DNA from: CAZYTM01 sp964649725
Lineage (GTDB): Bacteria; Desulfobacterota; Desulfuromonadia; Geobacterales; Geobacteraceae
Length of the DNA stretch: 64,000 nucleotides
Assembly: GCA_964649725.1 (NCBI GenBank)
Contig: CAZYTM010000001.1
Location: 1 to 64,000, forward strand
Reading direction: 5' to 3'
Translations under genes and position numbers: made by a program
Shown here: piece after piece, positions 1 to 9,270 of the stretch
Position numbering within the stretch: position 1 is the stretch's first letter
How the letters are laid out: every line of letters begins with the position of its first letter
Notes under the pieces: model-generated
What the model was told of the DNA's origin: nothing
Databases searched by the model: none
What the model saw: the letters and a program-made list of their open reading frames with translations, nothing else

Positions 1-324
1 CGCGGTAGAATAGTTGTTCAACTTCCGCGCTACGTTGATCGCCCCGGTGCGGTGACCATAGGTGTAGCTGGAGACAGAATCGCTATGACAGACCACACAG
101 GTATTAGCTACAGCGGTAGCATGGGTCTGATGATTACCCTCAAACCCACCTGTGGTGATGTTGCGATAGGCAGCATCAACCGGTGGCATACCGTGGCAGC
201 CGGAACAGCTGGATATTGATCCAGCAATCGAATCCCCCCCACTAAATACGAGAACGGCAGCGATGATGTTCAGGAATATCCCGAAACTAATCAAACCACT
301 TTTCAACAAATTCCGTTTCTCCAT
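1..324 (-). CDS. Multiheme c-type cytochrome, N-terminal part (runs off window)
   Basis: First 108 codons of a secreted c-type cytochrome; the rest lies beyond base 1. The ATG at 322-324 is preceded by a good AGGAG ribosome site. A hydrophobic stretch at about residues 10-28 serves as signal peptide or membrane anchor. Two heme-binding motifs follow, CSGCH at residues 40-44 and CVVCH at 76-80, with extra histidines (HQTH, YGH) that could be distal heme ligands. The GMPP segment after the first heme is common in Geobacter CxxCH cytochromes. It lies 79 bases downstream of the 27-heme cytochrome on the same strand and is probably the last visible gene of that operon. Total heme number cannot be known from this fragment. 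Confidence 0.85.
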   Translation of the reverse strand, partial: MEKRNLLKSGLISFGIFLNIIAAVLVFSGGDSIAGSISSCSGCHGMPPVDAAYRNITTGGFEGNHQTHATAVANTCVVCHSDSVSSYTYGHRTGAINVARKLNNYSTA

Positions 325-403
325 CTTCCACTCCTTTGTCATCTGCATAAAAGTTAATAAATCATTATATCGGTTAGAATATTCGATTCCTTGATCTAAT
401 TAA

Positions 404-3400
404 TTATAATGAACCCCACCTTGGCGATCTCTGGAAATGGCAGCTCACGTTGGAGCAGGTGCCGGTAGTGTTGCCAATGGTCGACATGCCGCTTAGTGGC
501 CCGCTGTACTGATTGCGGGTAAGCGGGTACTTGTCATTAAACTTGTAATTATCATCTATATCAATTGTGATATCGATCTGTGTCGGCTTGTTCGGCGGAT
601 AAGGCGGATTTTTCAACATATGTGTACTTGGATTGAGCGAACCATTACTGTGGCATATCGCACAGTTTGTCCAACCCTCGGTTGGGGTGGCTGTCGGTTT
701 GACATGGCCTGCCACAGCATGAGCACCACCACCACTATTATAGTCTTCAACCTTACCGAATTGATAGTTGAAGGTCGTCATACTGTAACCGACCGGTACA
801 GGTGGATAGCCGTGACACTCATTACAGGCCTGAGGTTTGAAGGCATATGTACCAGCTTTATGACTGTGACAGGAGAGACAGTTCTTGGTCGGATGAGAGA
901 ATGAACTGAATGGTTGCCCTTTATTGAAGTATTTAAGCGAAGTATGGCAGGTTTGACAGAGACCGTCATAACCAACAGTATTCTTGACATAACCTGTCGA
1001 CAGGTTGGTAAATGATATCGGTGTACCCACTGCTCCCCAAGTGATAGTGGTCAATATCATATGCAGGTTACTTGTACCATGGACATCATGACAAACCTTG
1101 CAGTTCATGGATGGGTTGCCACTCACTGCCTCAGCATGACTGATTACATGGGTTTTCATGTCCTGCTTGCCAGCTGTTGGTACCTTACCGGATATTGCGT
1201 CATGACAGGATGCACAAAAGGAGTTGTTGTTGGTAGTCCAGAGCAAGCGTTTAGTCCCGCCAGCAACACCTATATGATCACTGTTATTGTTATGACAGCT
1301 TTCGCAGTCACGACTCGCATTATAATTTGCACCTGCCTGACCATGACCGCCTGAAGTGAAGAGTGCGATATCTTTACGCGGTGCTGTTTGCCCTCCGATG
1401 ACAGACAGGGTTGCCCCGGAATGACATGAATCGCAAGTTACCCTTCCTGTAGAGGTCCAGAGATATGTTCCGGCGACAGGATGGCAGGTAACACAACCAT
1501 TGGTAACCATATCAACATTCCCATCAATATGGGATGCTGCCATTTCATTGGTATATGTGTGACAAGAGTTACACGCACCAGGAGCTGTAGTCCCAAACTT
1601 AGGTCCATAAGTTGCTGTTAGATGGCCTGTATGGCCAAAATTTGCCATAGGATATGCGTGGCAGGCACCGCACTGCCCGGTGCTTGGACTTGTCCATACA
1701 GGGGAGGTGACAGGTGCGCCATTGCGGCCGTTTGAATGGCAGTATATATTGGCACAGTTCGTACCTGACAAAGTATTAGGTCCGACTGAGCCTGAGAAGA
1801 GCAGATCTTTTACACCGTCTACGTGCTTTGTCTGGTCGATCACTGCACCTGAGATGTTGACTGTGGCAGCGTGGCAGTAGGAACATGCATAACCTTTGCC
1901 GGTAGTAACATTTACATGCTTGCCGTGTGCATTGGTTGCCAGAGTTGCTGCAGCATCATGGCAGGCAGAACATTCACCAGCTTTGCCTATGATAGTCCCT
2001 TTGGTAGACCCCCAACTTACTGCTTTTGCAACAAATGGCCCGCCGGCCGGGTTACCATTACTGTGGCAGTATGTGGAGCATGTACCATTACCGGTATTTG
2101 TATAAGATGGGGTAAGACCAGCACTTTTACCATTACTTATCAGTGCGGTATCAGCCTGAGCGAAAACATCCTGGAAAGTACCGGTATTATGCGTTGCTGA
2201 ATACCCCTTATGACATTCATCGCAGGAATAGGCGTATGGCTGCCCACCGGCATGAATAGAGTGTGGTGTTTTAGACTCATCTTTAAATTTGCCAGATGTT
2301 GAGTAATCCCTTACCCCGTCCTTTGCATAACCATTAGGGCCGGCCGCCACATTCTGGTTGGGGGGATACCCATGGCAACTGGTACAATCAGCTGAAAATC
2401 CTTTATTATGTGAATGGCACGTTACACAGACCGTAGCCTCGGTGCTGGTGTGCTGCGCAACCGAATCAGGCAATGGCGAGTGACAAGCAAGACAGACACC
2501 ATTGGCATTCTTGTTAAAGTTTTTGTTCGCTGCCGAAGTATACTGATATAGCACCTTACTGTTTCTTACTGCCCCGAACTGCGTGGAAATATTCATAAAA
2601 CGTCTGACCAGATAGACGTTTGGTGTAGTACCGTCTGCGGCATCGACATGCCCACCGTGACAGTCGGCACACTGGACATTCTGCCCCTTGCCATTATGAT
2701 TTTTTACACTTGCTCCGGTGGTATCATCATTAGTCTTGTGACAGTTGGTACAGATATTCTTCTGGGTATTATTAGCAGTGCCTCGCATATCGGTCCTGAG
2801 CAGATAGCCCCGCGAGGTTGAGAGCCTACCCTGGAGATTGCGCGCTGCGGAATTATTGTCAAAGGTGCGGCTGTTAGAATCTGTATAGTGTACACCATGA
2901 CATGTTGTACAGAGAAGAGCACCGTTTTTCAGATTCATGCTGGCAGTATAGTTAGCCGGATTGGCAGAAACCGGCGGATTATTATAGTTGTTGGGATGAC
3001 TACCGGCCACTGCAGAATAATTAATTTCTACCGGATGGGATCCGGTAAGATGGGTTGATGTCCGCCTCGGACGGTGACAGTCGAGACATATCTGGTCCTG
3101 ATCAACCAGACCACGCAGAAATGGTGCTGATGCGTTAGTGCTCCATGCCTTGCCATGAATACCATGACAACGGGCACAGGCTATGACTCCGTTCAAAGAT
3201 GGTGGATAGTTCAACAAACTACCAGTTGGGGCGACTGCTCCTGCAGACGGGACGTTATCTTTTCCATACCAGTTGTGAGAAGTCTGATAAGGAATGCCTG
3301 GCCGTGGACCGGTGTAGGTATCAAGCGGATTGGCCGGATCTGCTATGTTGAACGGTAGACGTGAAGCAGAGCCACCACTTGTTTTGTGACATGTAAGGCA

Positions 3401-3595
3401 GAGGTTGTTGAACACATAACCAGGAGACGTACCCATTGGGTTAGACATTACAGCATGGCAACTGTTACAGGTAAAACCATGCCCGCCCCTGCTCACTGGT
3501 ACGGTATCGTGGGGCGCATCAATTGCCTGGGCCATAACAGGTAGCAATAGCAGTGTTATGGCAGCAACTAGTAATGAGACAACATGTCTGTTCAT
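404..3595 (-). CDS. Giant secreted c-type cytochrome with 27 heme motifs
   Basis: A 1063-residue exported cytochrome, presumably periplasmic or cell-surface and acting in extracellular electron transfer (inference from family and context). Residues 1-25 form a signal peptide ending in AQA. I count 24 CxxCH motifs, one CX3CH (CSTYCH) and two CX4CH (CANIYCH and the C-terminal CSNVSCH), 27 in all. The CX4CH motif followed by a CxxCH (CANIYCH then CGACH) is the pattern of the Geobacter C4xCH/C2xCH repeat family. Histidine-rich linkers between motifs could supply axial ligands. The ATG has an AGGAG site. It follows the 4-heme cytochrome gene by 42 bases and is co-oriented with it. Substrate or partner is not evident; no porin gene is visible alongside. 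Confidence 0.93.
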   Translation of the reverse strand: MNRHVVSLLVAAITLLLLPVMAQAIDAPHDTVPVSRGGHGFTCNSCHAVMSNPMGTSPGYVFNNLCLTCHKTSGGSASRLPFNIADPANPLDTYTGPRPGIPYQTSHNWYGKDNVPSAGAVAPTGSLLNYPPSLNGVIACARCHGIHGKAWSTNASAPFLRGLVDQDQICLDCHRPRRTSTHLTGSHPVEINYSAVAGSHPNNYNNPPVSANPANYTASMNLKNGALLCTTCHGVHYTDSNSRTFDNNSAARNLQGRLSTSRGYLLRTDMRGTANNTQKNICTNCHKTNDDTTGASVKNHNGKGQNVQCADCHGGHVDAADGTTPNVYLVRRFMNISTQFGAVRNSKVLYQYTSAANKNFNKNANGVCLACHSPLPDSVAQHTSTEATVCVTCHSHNKGFSADCTSCHGYPPNQNVAAGPNGYAKDGVRDYSTSGKFKDESKTPHSIHAGGQPYAYSCDECHKGYSATHNTGTFQDVFAQADTALISNGKSAGLTPSYTNTGNGTCSTYCHSNGNPAGGPFVAKAVSWGSTKGTIIGKAGECSACHDAAATLATNAHGKHVNVTTGKGYACSYCHAATVNISGAVIDQTKHVDGVKDLLFSGSVGPNTLSGTNCANIYCHSNGRNGAPVTSPVWTSPSTGQCGACHAYPMANFGHTGHLTATYGPKFGTTAPGACNSCHTYTNEMAASHIDGNVDMVTNGCVTCHPVAGTYLWTSTGRVTCDSCHSGATLSVIGGQTAPRKDIALFTSGGHGQAGANYNASRDCESCHNNNSDHIGVAGGTKRLLWTTNNNSFCASCHDAISGKVPTAGKQDMKTHVISHAEAVSGNPSMNCKVCHDVHGTSNLHMILTTITWGAVGTPISFTNLSTGYVKNTVGYDGLCQTCHTSLKYFNKGQPFSSFSHPTKNCLSCHSHKAGTYAFKPQACNECHGYPPVPVGYSMTTFNYQFGKVEDYNSGGGAHAVAGHVKPTATPTEGWTNCAICHSNGSLNPSTHMLKNPPYPPNKPTQIDITIDIDDNYKFNDKYPLTRNQYSGPLSGMSTIGNTTGTCSNVSCHFQRSPRWGSL

Positions 3596-3637
3596 GGCTC
3601 GCTCCTGAAGAACAATGTACTACAACATACCAACAAC

Positions 3638-4573
3638 TTATTTATTATGACAGGCAAGGCAGAGCTTGCTTCCACTGTTACTCATGACGAGAAATGGTTT
3701 CAGTTCTTTGTACGGTGCGTTTCGGTAACTATCTGTATTATTTGCATCGGCACGCCAGCCGTTGGTATCGAATGCATAGTACACATGCGGGTCGTGACAG
3801 GTAGAACATTCAATCCGATTGTCTGAACCAAAGAAGCGTATTCTTGGCCCCTTAGCCGTAACAGTATCTATGGGATTCAGAAAATTGTCCCCTTTATTAG
3901 CTTGCGCCTGTGTGTATGAAAATGATATAGGGTGGTCATCGGCAAGGTTGGTGCCTGCATAAGGGTCTGCTGCTGTTTTGCCGAGATTTGACCCGTATAA
4001 GTTTTTATTCATCCACATGCCATCAAACACACCAAAGTCCCCCAATGGTATGCCACCGTCTGCATCAAGTCCTGTTGCATCGAATGATGTCTCATAGTTA
4101 CCAATACTGAAGACCCTGTTACTTCCTGCCGTTGCGCCAGCCTCCTTGGCGTTGTGTACCACGTTAATCGCAGTACGTCCATCATGGCAACTCAGGCATA
4201 AGAGTGATTCTGGTCCCGGCTTCTTGGCGCTTCTTGCTGTTGCTGACAATGTCGATGAGGAGGTATACATGGTAAACCAGGTATCGATATTGCCACCTCC
4301 ACTGCCGAGCGGCATCTTTTTGTTCCAGAGCGGGACAGAAGGACTGGCATTATGTGGGGTATGGCAGAATATGCAGACCTGACTGGTTTCGTAGTTACCC
4401 TGAGAGTATTGATGGCGCTCATCAATAGTTAGACCCTTGGTTGAGTCGGCATTATTCGACAAATTATGAAATGTGAACCGGATATTACCTGGTCCTACCG
4501 CATAAATATTTATTGCAGAGGCAATAATTATTGTAGTCATGATAATCGTTACAACAAGCACCTGCTTTTTCAT
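3638..4573 (-). CDS. Secreted 4-heme c-type cytochrome
   Basis: A 311-residue exported cytochrome. Residues 1-25 are a signal peptide (hydrophobic TIIMTTIIIAS core). Four CxxCH motifs: CIFCH, CLSCH, CSTCH and CLACH, the last only three residues from the C-terminus. The spacing is wide, with roughly 100 residues between some hemes, as in the doubled-CxxCH cytochromes of Geobacter, where a large non-heme fold separates heme pairs. CIFCHTPHN and CSTCHDPH have the downstream H typical of bis-His c-hemes. It sits 43 bases after the NHL protein gene and 42 before the 27-heme gene, so the three are likely co-transcribed. Probable periplasmic or outer-surface electron carrier; redox partner unknown. 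Confidence 0.92.
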   Translation of the reverse strand: MKKQVLVVTIIMTTIIIASAINIYAVGPGNIRFTFHNLSNNADSTKGLTIDERHQYSQGNYETSQVCIFCHTPHNASPSVPLWNKKMPLGSGGGNIDTWFTMYTSSSTLSATARSAKKPGPESLLCLSCHDGRTAINVVHNAKEAGATAGSNRVFSIGNYETSFDATGLDADGGIPLGDFGVFDGMWMNKNLYGSNLGKTAADPYAGTNLADDHPISFSYTQAQANKGDNFLNPIDTVTAKGPRIRFFGSDNRIECSTCHDPHVYYAFDTNGWRADANNTDSYRNAPYKELKPFLVMSNSGSKLCLACHNK

Positions 4574-4616
4574 GGTTTGTTCCTCGTCTGGTTGAAACTA
4601 CTCAGTGATCAACAAT

Positions 4617-7376
4617 TTACCAACTGGTCATCCCAACTGCCTTACGCAGAATGAGAATCGCATCGACCAGGTCTATTCTCCCGTTTGGATTAGGCTTACC
4701 GTTCAGCAACGGTCCTATGTCTCCATGGGCCAGTTCCTGAGCGGTCGGGTTCAGCCCATTGACAACAATACGGATAGCACGCAGTGCGTCGGCTACAGTA
4801 ACCCTGCTGTCACCATCCAGATCACCATCCGGGAACTGGAAGAACAGTGTCTTGACTGTGCTGTTCCCTGCTGCATCTGTAGCCATTACAGTAAGATTAG
4901 CCGGATCATAATTGATACCGGTTAGATCTGCCGACCATGCTGGAGCATTCACCGCCACATTCCCAATTGCAGTATCACCATTTTTAACCACGATACTGGC
5001 ACCAGTCTCCACTGTGCCGCTCAGTTTTGTCGGATAGGCAGCCGCGGCAGGTTCGACTGTAAGCGCAGGCGGTGTTATATCATAGATAAGTGTACGGGTA
5101 GCTGTGGTCACATTGCCAGCCGCATCTGTTGCCATTAAAGTTACAGGATACGTACCTTCCTGGTTGAAGTCAACATTGAAGGAAAAAGCCCCATTGGTAA
5201 CTGAAACCGGCTTGACTATGCCATTGATTGAAGAGACCATAGTTATACTGTTATTGTCTGTGACACTACCTGAGACAGTAAGATTCGGGCTTTTCGTAGA
5301 AATATCCTGAGCCGGATCCTTGATAGCCAGTTCTGGAGCAGTCGTATCAAGGGTGATAGAGCGCTTTATCCCAGAAGTATTATTATACAGATCAGTAGCC
5401 TCAATTAAGATAGTGTTAAGGCCTGCTGTCAATACTACCTCGGCAGTCCATGCCAGACTGTTGGCAGGATCTTTAATCGCAGGGATACCTGCTACCTTCA
5501 CCGTGGCTTCCTTGTCCAAAGTACCGTTGATGACAATCTTGCTCTTGTTTGTATAGCTGTTATCAGCAGGTGTGCTCACCGTTATTATCGGCATTCCTGC
5601 ATCAAAATTTAGGGTTCTGCTGTCACTTGTCGTGTTACCAAGAATGTCGGTTGCCGATGTAATGATATTATTGGCACCTGGGACAAGTATAACAGTCGTA
5701 CTGAATGAACCATTGCCGGCAAGTATCACAGGTTGGCCATTTACCGTAACTGTTCCGAGATTTGGATCAGATACTAAACCTGTTATGTTCTGTGTCTGAA
5801 GATTGGTGTAGCTACCATTAGCCAGAGTTGATACCTGTAGAAATGGTGGCAATGTATCAAGCGTGATACTGACATATACCGTAGCCGTTGCGCTGGAAGG
5901 TCTATTTGCTGTGATCGCAAAGCTATTCGTACCTTCCTTCAGAGTTACTGCATAATTCCATGTCGAATTAGTCACGCTGGCTGTTCCGCTTGCGCCGGTT
6001 GCTGTATTAGTAACCGTCACTGCAGCGCCAGCATCAACAGTCCCGGTAATCATGATATTGGCTGTTCTGGTCAGTCCGGGCACCGAGGCATCAACTGCAA
6101 GTGCAGGTGCTGACTGCAGATAATTAACACTTACCGACTGGCTGGCAGGGTTCCCGGCGCCGTCAGTTGCAGTCACTGTTATAAGGTTGCTGCCAGGAGC
6201 CAGAGCAGTTACATCACATTTCCAGTTAGTAGCTGATGTGAAAACAACTGGTCCCGTAACTGCAGAGGTATTAGCCCCAGCTATCATCGATGCTCCCGCT
6301 TCCACCGTACCACTGATGGTGATATTCGGGATGGCTACCGTTGCGGCAACCGGATCGATGCTGAGAGCCGGTGGGGTGATGTCTGTTGGACTTGTGCCGC
6401 CATCAATACCAAAAACTGCTATATTCCCAAAACCATTGACTACCAGAAGCCGATTGTTCTGGGCGTCGAAGGTCGCCTCTGAAGGGACCAACAGCTGACC
6501 ATTACTGGTGCCGTTACTTCCGATTGAAGATAAATAGAGCGCCGGAGCTGTCGGGCTGGTAAGTTGCGGGTCAATAACCTGCAGATTACCTTGATAACTG
6601 TCTACCACGTACATGCGGTTAACTGCTTCCGGTACAGTTTTGGTGTAATCAAAGGTAACCCCTTGCGGATAAACGAATTTCAACGGGCCAGTGGCGGGCC
6701 CAGAGCCGATGGTCTTTACATATGTGCCGTTTGTGGCAAATGCCTGCAGCCGGCCATTGACTGTATCAGCAACTACCAGTCGATCTGAAATTTTTTCATA
6801 GGCGATTGATGTCGGCCTGGAAAATTGTCCGGCCAATGTCCCTGCCGTGCCGAAACTGTTGGTCGGCTTGCCTGCTACAGCTACAGCAACCGTAACAGGA
6901 CTGCCGGCCGCATTGAAGACCTGCACACAGTTATCAAGACTATCAACAACGTAGATATAACCGGCTGTGTCAATGGCAATACCGCCTGACTCCTTGAATT
7001 GACCGTTACCTTTACCCAGTCTGCCAATTTCAGTCCCGTTGGCATCTATAATCGCCACAAATGAGCCAGCACTCACCAGCAAGTTACCATTGGCCGTGAT
7101 GGCAACACCCTGAGGGGTCCCCTCTACCAAAAAGGTCTTTACCTGCTTACCGTAGGCATTGAATTTTACGACCCCGCCATTTCTTGGATCAGCGACATAC
7201 ATATTGCCATTGGCATCCATAGTCAGGGCAGTCGGCGCTCGTAACCCCTGTGCCACCGAGCTAAGAATGGTCACTGCCGGCACGGTTCCAGCAGACGCAA
7301 TTCCGCCTAGTGAAATAACCGTGGCTGCCAGTGAGATGGCAATTGACGCAATGGTTTGTGTGATACGGGGTATCAT
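4617..7376 (-). CDS. Secreted NHL-repeat / Ig-like repeat protein with C-terminal dockerin-like domain
   Basis: About 919 residues. I start it at the ATG at 7374-7376, which has a GGAGGAG site and begins a clean signal peptide (hydrophobic, ending near GGIASA); a longer reading 30 codons upstream would bury the signal. Residues ~35-340 carry NHL-type beta-propeller repeats (phrases such as GNMYVADPRNGGV and GYIYVVDSLDNCVQVF). Then come about six Ig-like repeats of the ISGTVEAGAS type up to ~850. The end is a pair of EF-hand-like loops (DGDSRVTVADAL, NGRIDLVDAI) finishing in GMTSW, like a type I dockerin. First gene of the cytochrome operon behind the sigma-54 promoter at 7457-7474. It may scaffold cytochromes on the cell surface; that is inference. 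Confidence 0.85.
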   Translation of the reverse strand: MIPRITQTIASIAISLAATVISLGGIASAGTVPAVTILSSVAQGLRAPTALTMDANGNMYVADPRNGGVVKFNAYGKQVKTFLVEGTPQGVAITANGNLLVSAGSFVAIIDANGTEIGRLGKGNGQFKESGGIAIDTAGYIYVVDSLDNCVQVFNAAGSPVTVAVAVAGKPTNSFGTAGTLAGQFSRPTSIAYEKISDRLVVADTVNGRLQAFATNGTYVKTIGSGPATGPLKFVYPQGVTFDYTKTVPEAVNRMYVVDSYQGNLQVIDPQLTSPTAPALYLSSIGSNGTSNGQLLVPSEATFDAQNNRLLVVNGFGNIAVFGIDGGTSPTDITPPALSIDPVAATVAIPNITISGTVEAGASMIAGANTSAVTGPVVFTSATNWKCDVTALAPGSNLITVTATDGAGNPASQSVSVNYLQSAPALAVDASVPGLTRTANIMITGTVDAGAAVTVTNTATGASGTASVTNSTWNYAVTLKEGTNSFAITANRPSSATATVYVSITLDTLPPFLQVSTLANGSYTNLQTQNITGLVSDPNLGTVTVNGQPVILAGNGSFSTTVILVPGANNIITSATDILGNTTSDSRTLNFDAGMPIITVSTPADNSYTNKSKIVINGTLDKEATVKVAGIPAIKDPANSLAWTAEVVLTAGLNTILIEATDLYNNTSGIKRSITLDTTAPELAIKDPAQDISTKSPNLTVSGSVTDNNSITMVSSINGIVKPVSVTNGAFSFNVDFNQEGTYPVTLMATDAAGNVTTATRTLIYDITPPALTVEPAAAAYPTKLSGTVETGASIVVKNGDTAIGNVAVNAPAWSADLTGINYDPANLTVMATDAAGNSTVKTLFFQFPDGDLDGDSRVTVADALRAIRIVVNGLNPTAQELAHGDIGPLLNGKPNPNGRIDLVDAILILRKAVGMTSW

Positions 7377-7414
7377 AGCAACTCCTCCGCTCGGTACGTT
7401 ATGCGCGGACCTAG

Positions 7415-7428
7415 GTCGGTTTCCCGAC
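7415..7428 (-). other. Leader hairpin with GAAA tetraloop
   Basis: Within the predicted 5' leader of the NHL/cytochrome operon, a 5-bp stem GTCGG/CCGAC closes a GAAA tetraloop on the minus strand, with GC-rich flanks. GAAA-capped stems occur in riboswitches such as GEMM, but the other conserved segments of GEMM-I are not seen here, so I only record a stable leader hairpin that might affect mRNA stability. Confidence 0.35.
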
Positions 7429-7456
7429 GCGATCTTAATTATTCCCAAGCATGAAT

Positions 7457-7474
7457 TGTGCAACAATAGTGCCT
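7457..7474 (-). promoter_or_regulatory. Sigma-54 (-24/-12) promoter of the NHL/cytochrome operon
   Basis: On the minus strand the sequence reads AGGCAC-TATTG-TTGCAC, with GG at 7473-7472 and GC at 7461-7460 separated by exactly 10 bases. This matches the sigma-54 consensus TGGCAC-N5-TTGCA at all but the first base. Transcription would start near 7448, leaving a leader of about 70 bases before the ATG at 7376. The adjacent gene pair at 7880-10776 encodes a sigma-54-dependent activator and its kinase, which fits. Confidence 0.8.
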
Positions 7475-7476
7475 AA

Positions 7477-7879
7477 TGCCAGAGCCAGCATCATCACTGG
7501 TCGATTCATCACTATTGTCAGCCAACCTTTCGATTACACAATGATTTTTTTACATTTGAGGTTGTTGATCAGGGGGGAATTTATTAGCGGCTACAACTTA
7601 GTGTGTCAAAATTCTAACTCGGCTATACGTTATTTAGCGCATTTTTTCATCCTGCATCACTACTTTGCCAGCTTACCTATATGAATAGCCGGACTTATCG
7701 ATTCGATTCATTTCTGTCGACATATAACTCTTTAATATTACACATGTCGCAGCAAATGTTGCGGACTGGATATACACCCCCTATGATTTACTCATCGGGG
7801 TGATTCCAGACTTCATTGATTTGCCAATAACTGTCAGCCAAATAACTAAATCGGCTATCTTACGTATATAGCTCAGCTA
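7477..7879. other. Intergenic region upstream of sigma-54 promoter, probable activator-binding region
   Basis: About 400 AT-rich bases with no credible gene on either strand. It lies between the response-regulator stop and the sigma-54 promoter, where enhancer-type activator sites would be expected. Visible structure: an imperfect inverted repeat around 7746-7766 (GTCGCAGCA ... TGTTGCGGAC) and a direct repeat GCCAATAACT / GCCAAATAACT at 7823-7832 and 7837-7847. Neither is a proven site. No clear terminator for the response-regulator gene was found. Confidence 0.4.
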
Positions 7880-9250
7880 TTACTTGAGATATCCAAATTT
7901 TTTCATGCGGTAGCGAAAAGCGTCTATCCCCAGATTGAGTTTCTTGGCCGCTTTAGACTGGTTCCAATCTGTATTTTCCAGCGCCTGCCTGATAAGTTCC
8001 TTTTCAACCTCCTCAATATCAACACCTTCCGGAGGCAACTTGAATGTAGCCATCGGCGCAACTGTAGTCGATGTTTTGGCAAGGATCTCCAGTGGCAGAT
8101 GTTCAAGCAGCAGGGTATCATCGTTACCAAGTATAATTGCCCGTTCAATAACATTCTTCAACTCACGGATGTTACCTGGCCAATGATAGTCAACTAGCAA
8201 CTTTTCGGCCATATTGGATATACCCTTGACCTGCTTGTTGAATTCCTTGCCAAAGGCATCTATGAAATAATGCGCAAGCATGAGGATGTCATCCTTACGC
8301 TCCCTGAGAGGCGGAAGATAGATCGGTATCACCTGAAGCCGGTAATAAAGATCGTTTCTGAATGATTTGTCATCAATCGATTTGAGCAGATCCTTATTGG
8401 TTGCTGAAATTATCCGCACATCAACGGTCATGACCTTAGACCCTCCGATCCTCCTGAAGGTCCTGTCTTCAAGGAAACGAAGCAGTTTGGCCTGCATCCC
8501 CATCTCCATATCACCAATCTCATCAAGAAATACCGTGCCACCGTCGGCTAACTCGAAAAGACCTTTCTTGGTCACCTTGGCATCTGTAAAGGCACCCTTT
8601 TCATGCCCGAACAGCTCACTTTCCAACAGCGTAGCAGGGACAGCAGCACAATTTATGGCAACAAACGGCTTATCCGCCCTACTCGATTCATAATGGATCC
8701 ATTTTGCCACCAATTCCTTGCCTGTCCCTGATTCACCTTGGATTAACACCGTAGAGGCATCGCTCTTGGCAACTTTTTCCATCATATCCATGACATTTTG
8801 CATATGTTTATTGGCCCAGATTATTTTGGGCGGCCCCAATTTCTTGTGCTCAGTGCGCAACCTGGCAACTTCCCGGCGCAAATCAGATGTTTCGAGGGCT
8901 TTTTTGATAACAATAGCCATCTCGTCGAGATTGAACGGCTTGTTTATATAATCATGCGCGCCAAGGCGCATGGCATTGACTGCTGTCTCCAAGCCACCAT
9001 GTGCTGTCACCATAATGACTATTGTTTCCTCGTCTATTTCTTTAATCTTTTCAAGCACTTCAAGGCCGGTCATCCCTGGCAACTGGATATCAAGCAAGAC
9101 CAGTTCGGGCTGTTCTTCTCGTACCAGTTTCAACGCATCTTCCCCGTTGCCAGCAGTAAGAACATCATAACCCTGTTTTTTCAGGTTTTGCTCCAAAGAC
9201 CACCTGATCAGATGCTCGTCATCCACTACCATGATACGTGTCTTTCGCAT
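7880..9250 (-). CDS. NtrC-family sigma-54-dependent response regulator
   Basis: A 456-residue transcription activator. An N-terminal receiver domain (residues 1-120) has the acidic pair D10 D11, phosphoacceptor D54 and K104-region (NKPF). The central AAA+ domain carries the Walker A GESGTGKE, Walker B-type FLDEIGDM and the sigma-54 contact loop GAFTDA, a natural variant of GAFTGA. The C-terminus is a Fis-type helix-turn-helix (QSKAAKKLNLGIDAFRYRMKKF). It follows the histidine kinase gene by 20 bases and is surely its partner. The sigma-54 promoter of the cytochrome operon is only about 400 bases downstream, so that operon is the obvious first target (inference). Confidence 0.95.
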   Translation of the reverse strand: MRKTRIMVVDDEHLIRWSLEQNLKKQGYDVLTAGNGEDALKLVREEQPELVLLDIQLPGMTGLEVLEKIKEIDEETIVIMVTAHGGLETAVNAMRLGAHDYINKPFNLDEMAIVIKKALETSDLRREVARLRTEHKKLGPPKIIWANKHMQNVMDMMEKVAKSDASTVLIQGESGTGKELVAKWIHYESSRADKPFVAINCAAVPATLLESELFGHEKGAFTDAKVTKKGLFELADGGTVFLDEIGDMEMGMQAKLLRFLEDRTFRRIGGSKVMTVDVRIISATNKDLLKSIDDKSFRNDLYYRLQVIPIYLPPLRERKDDILMLAHYFIDAFGKEFNKQVKGISNMAEKLLVDYHWPGNIRELKNVIERAIILGNDDTLLLEHLPLEILAKTSTTVAPMATFKLPPEGVDIEEVEKELIRQALENTDWNQSKAAKKLNLGIDAFRYRMKKFGYLK

Positions 9251-9270
9251 GAAAACTCCTTTATGCTTTG

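Noticed and set aside
7377..7480. c-di-GMP (GEMM) riboswitch before the NHL gene
   Set aside because: A GAAA-capped hairpin is present but the conserved GGGCAAACC-like and P3 parts are missing.
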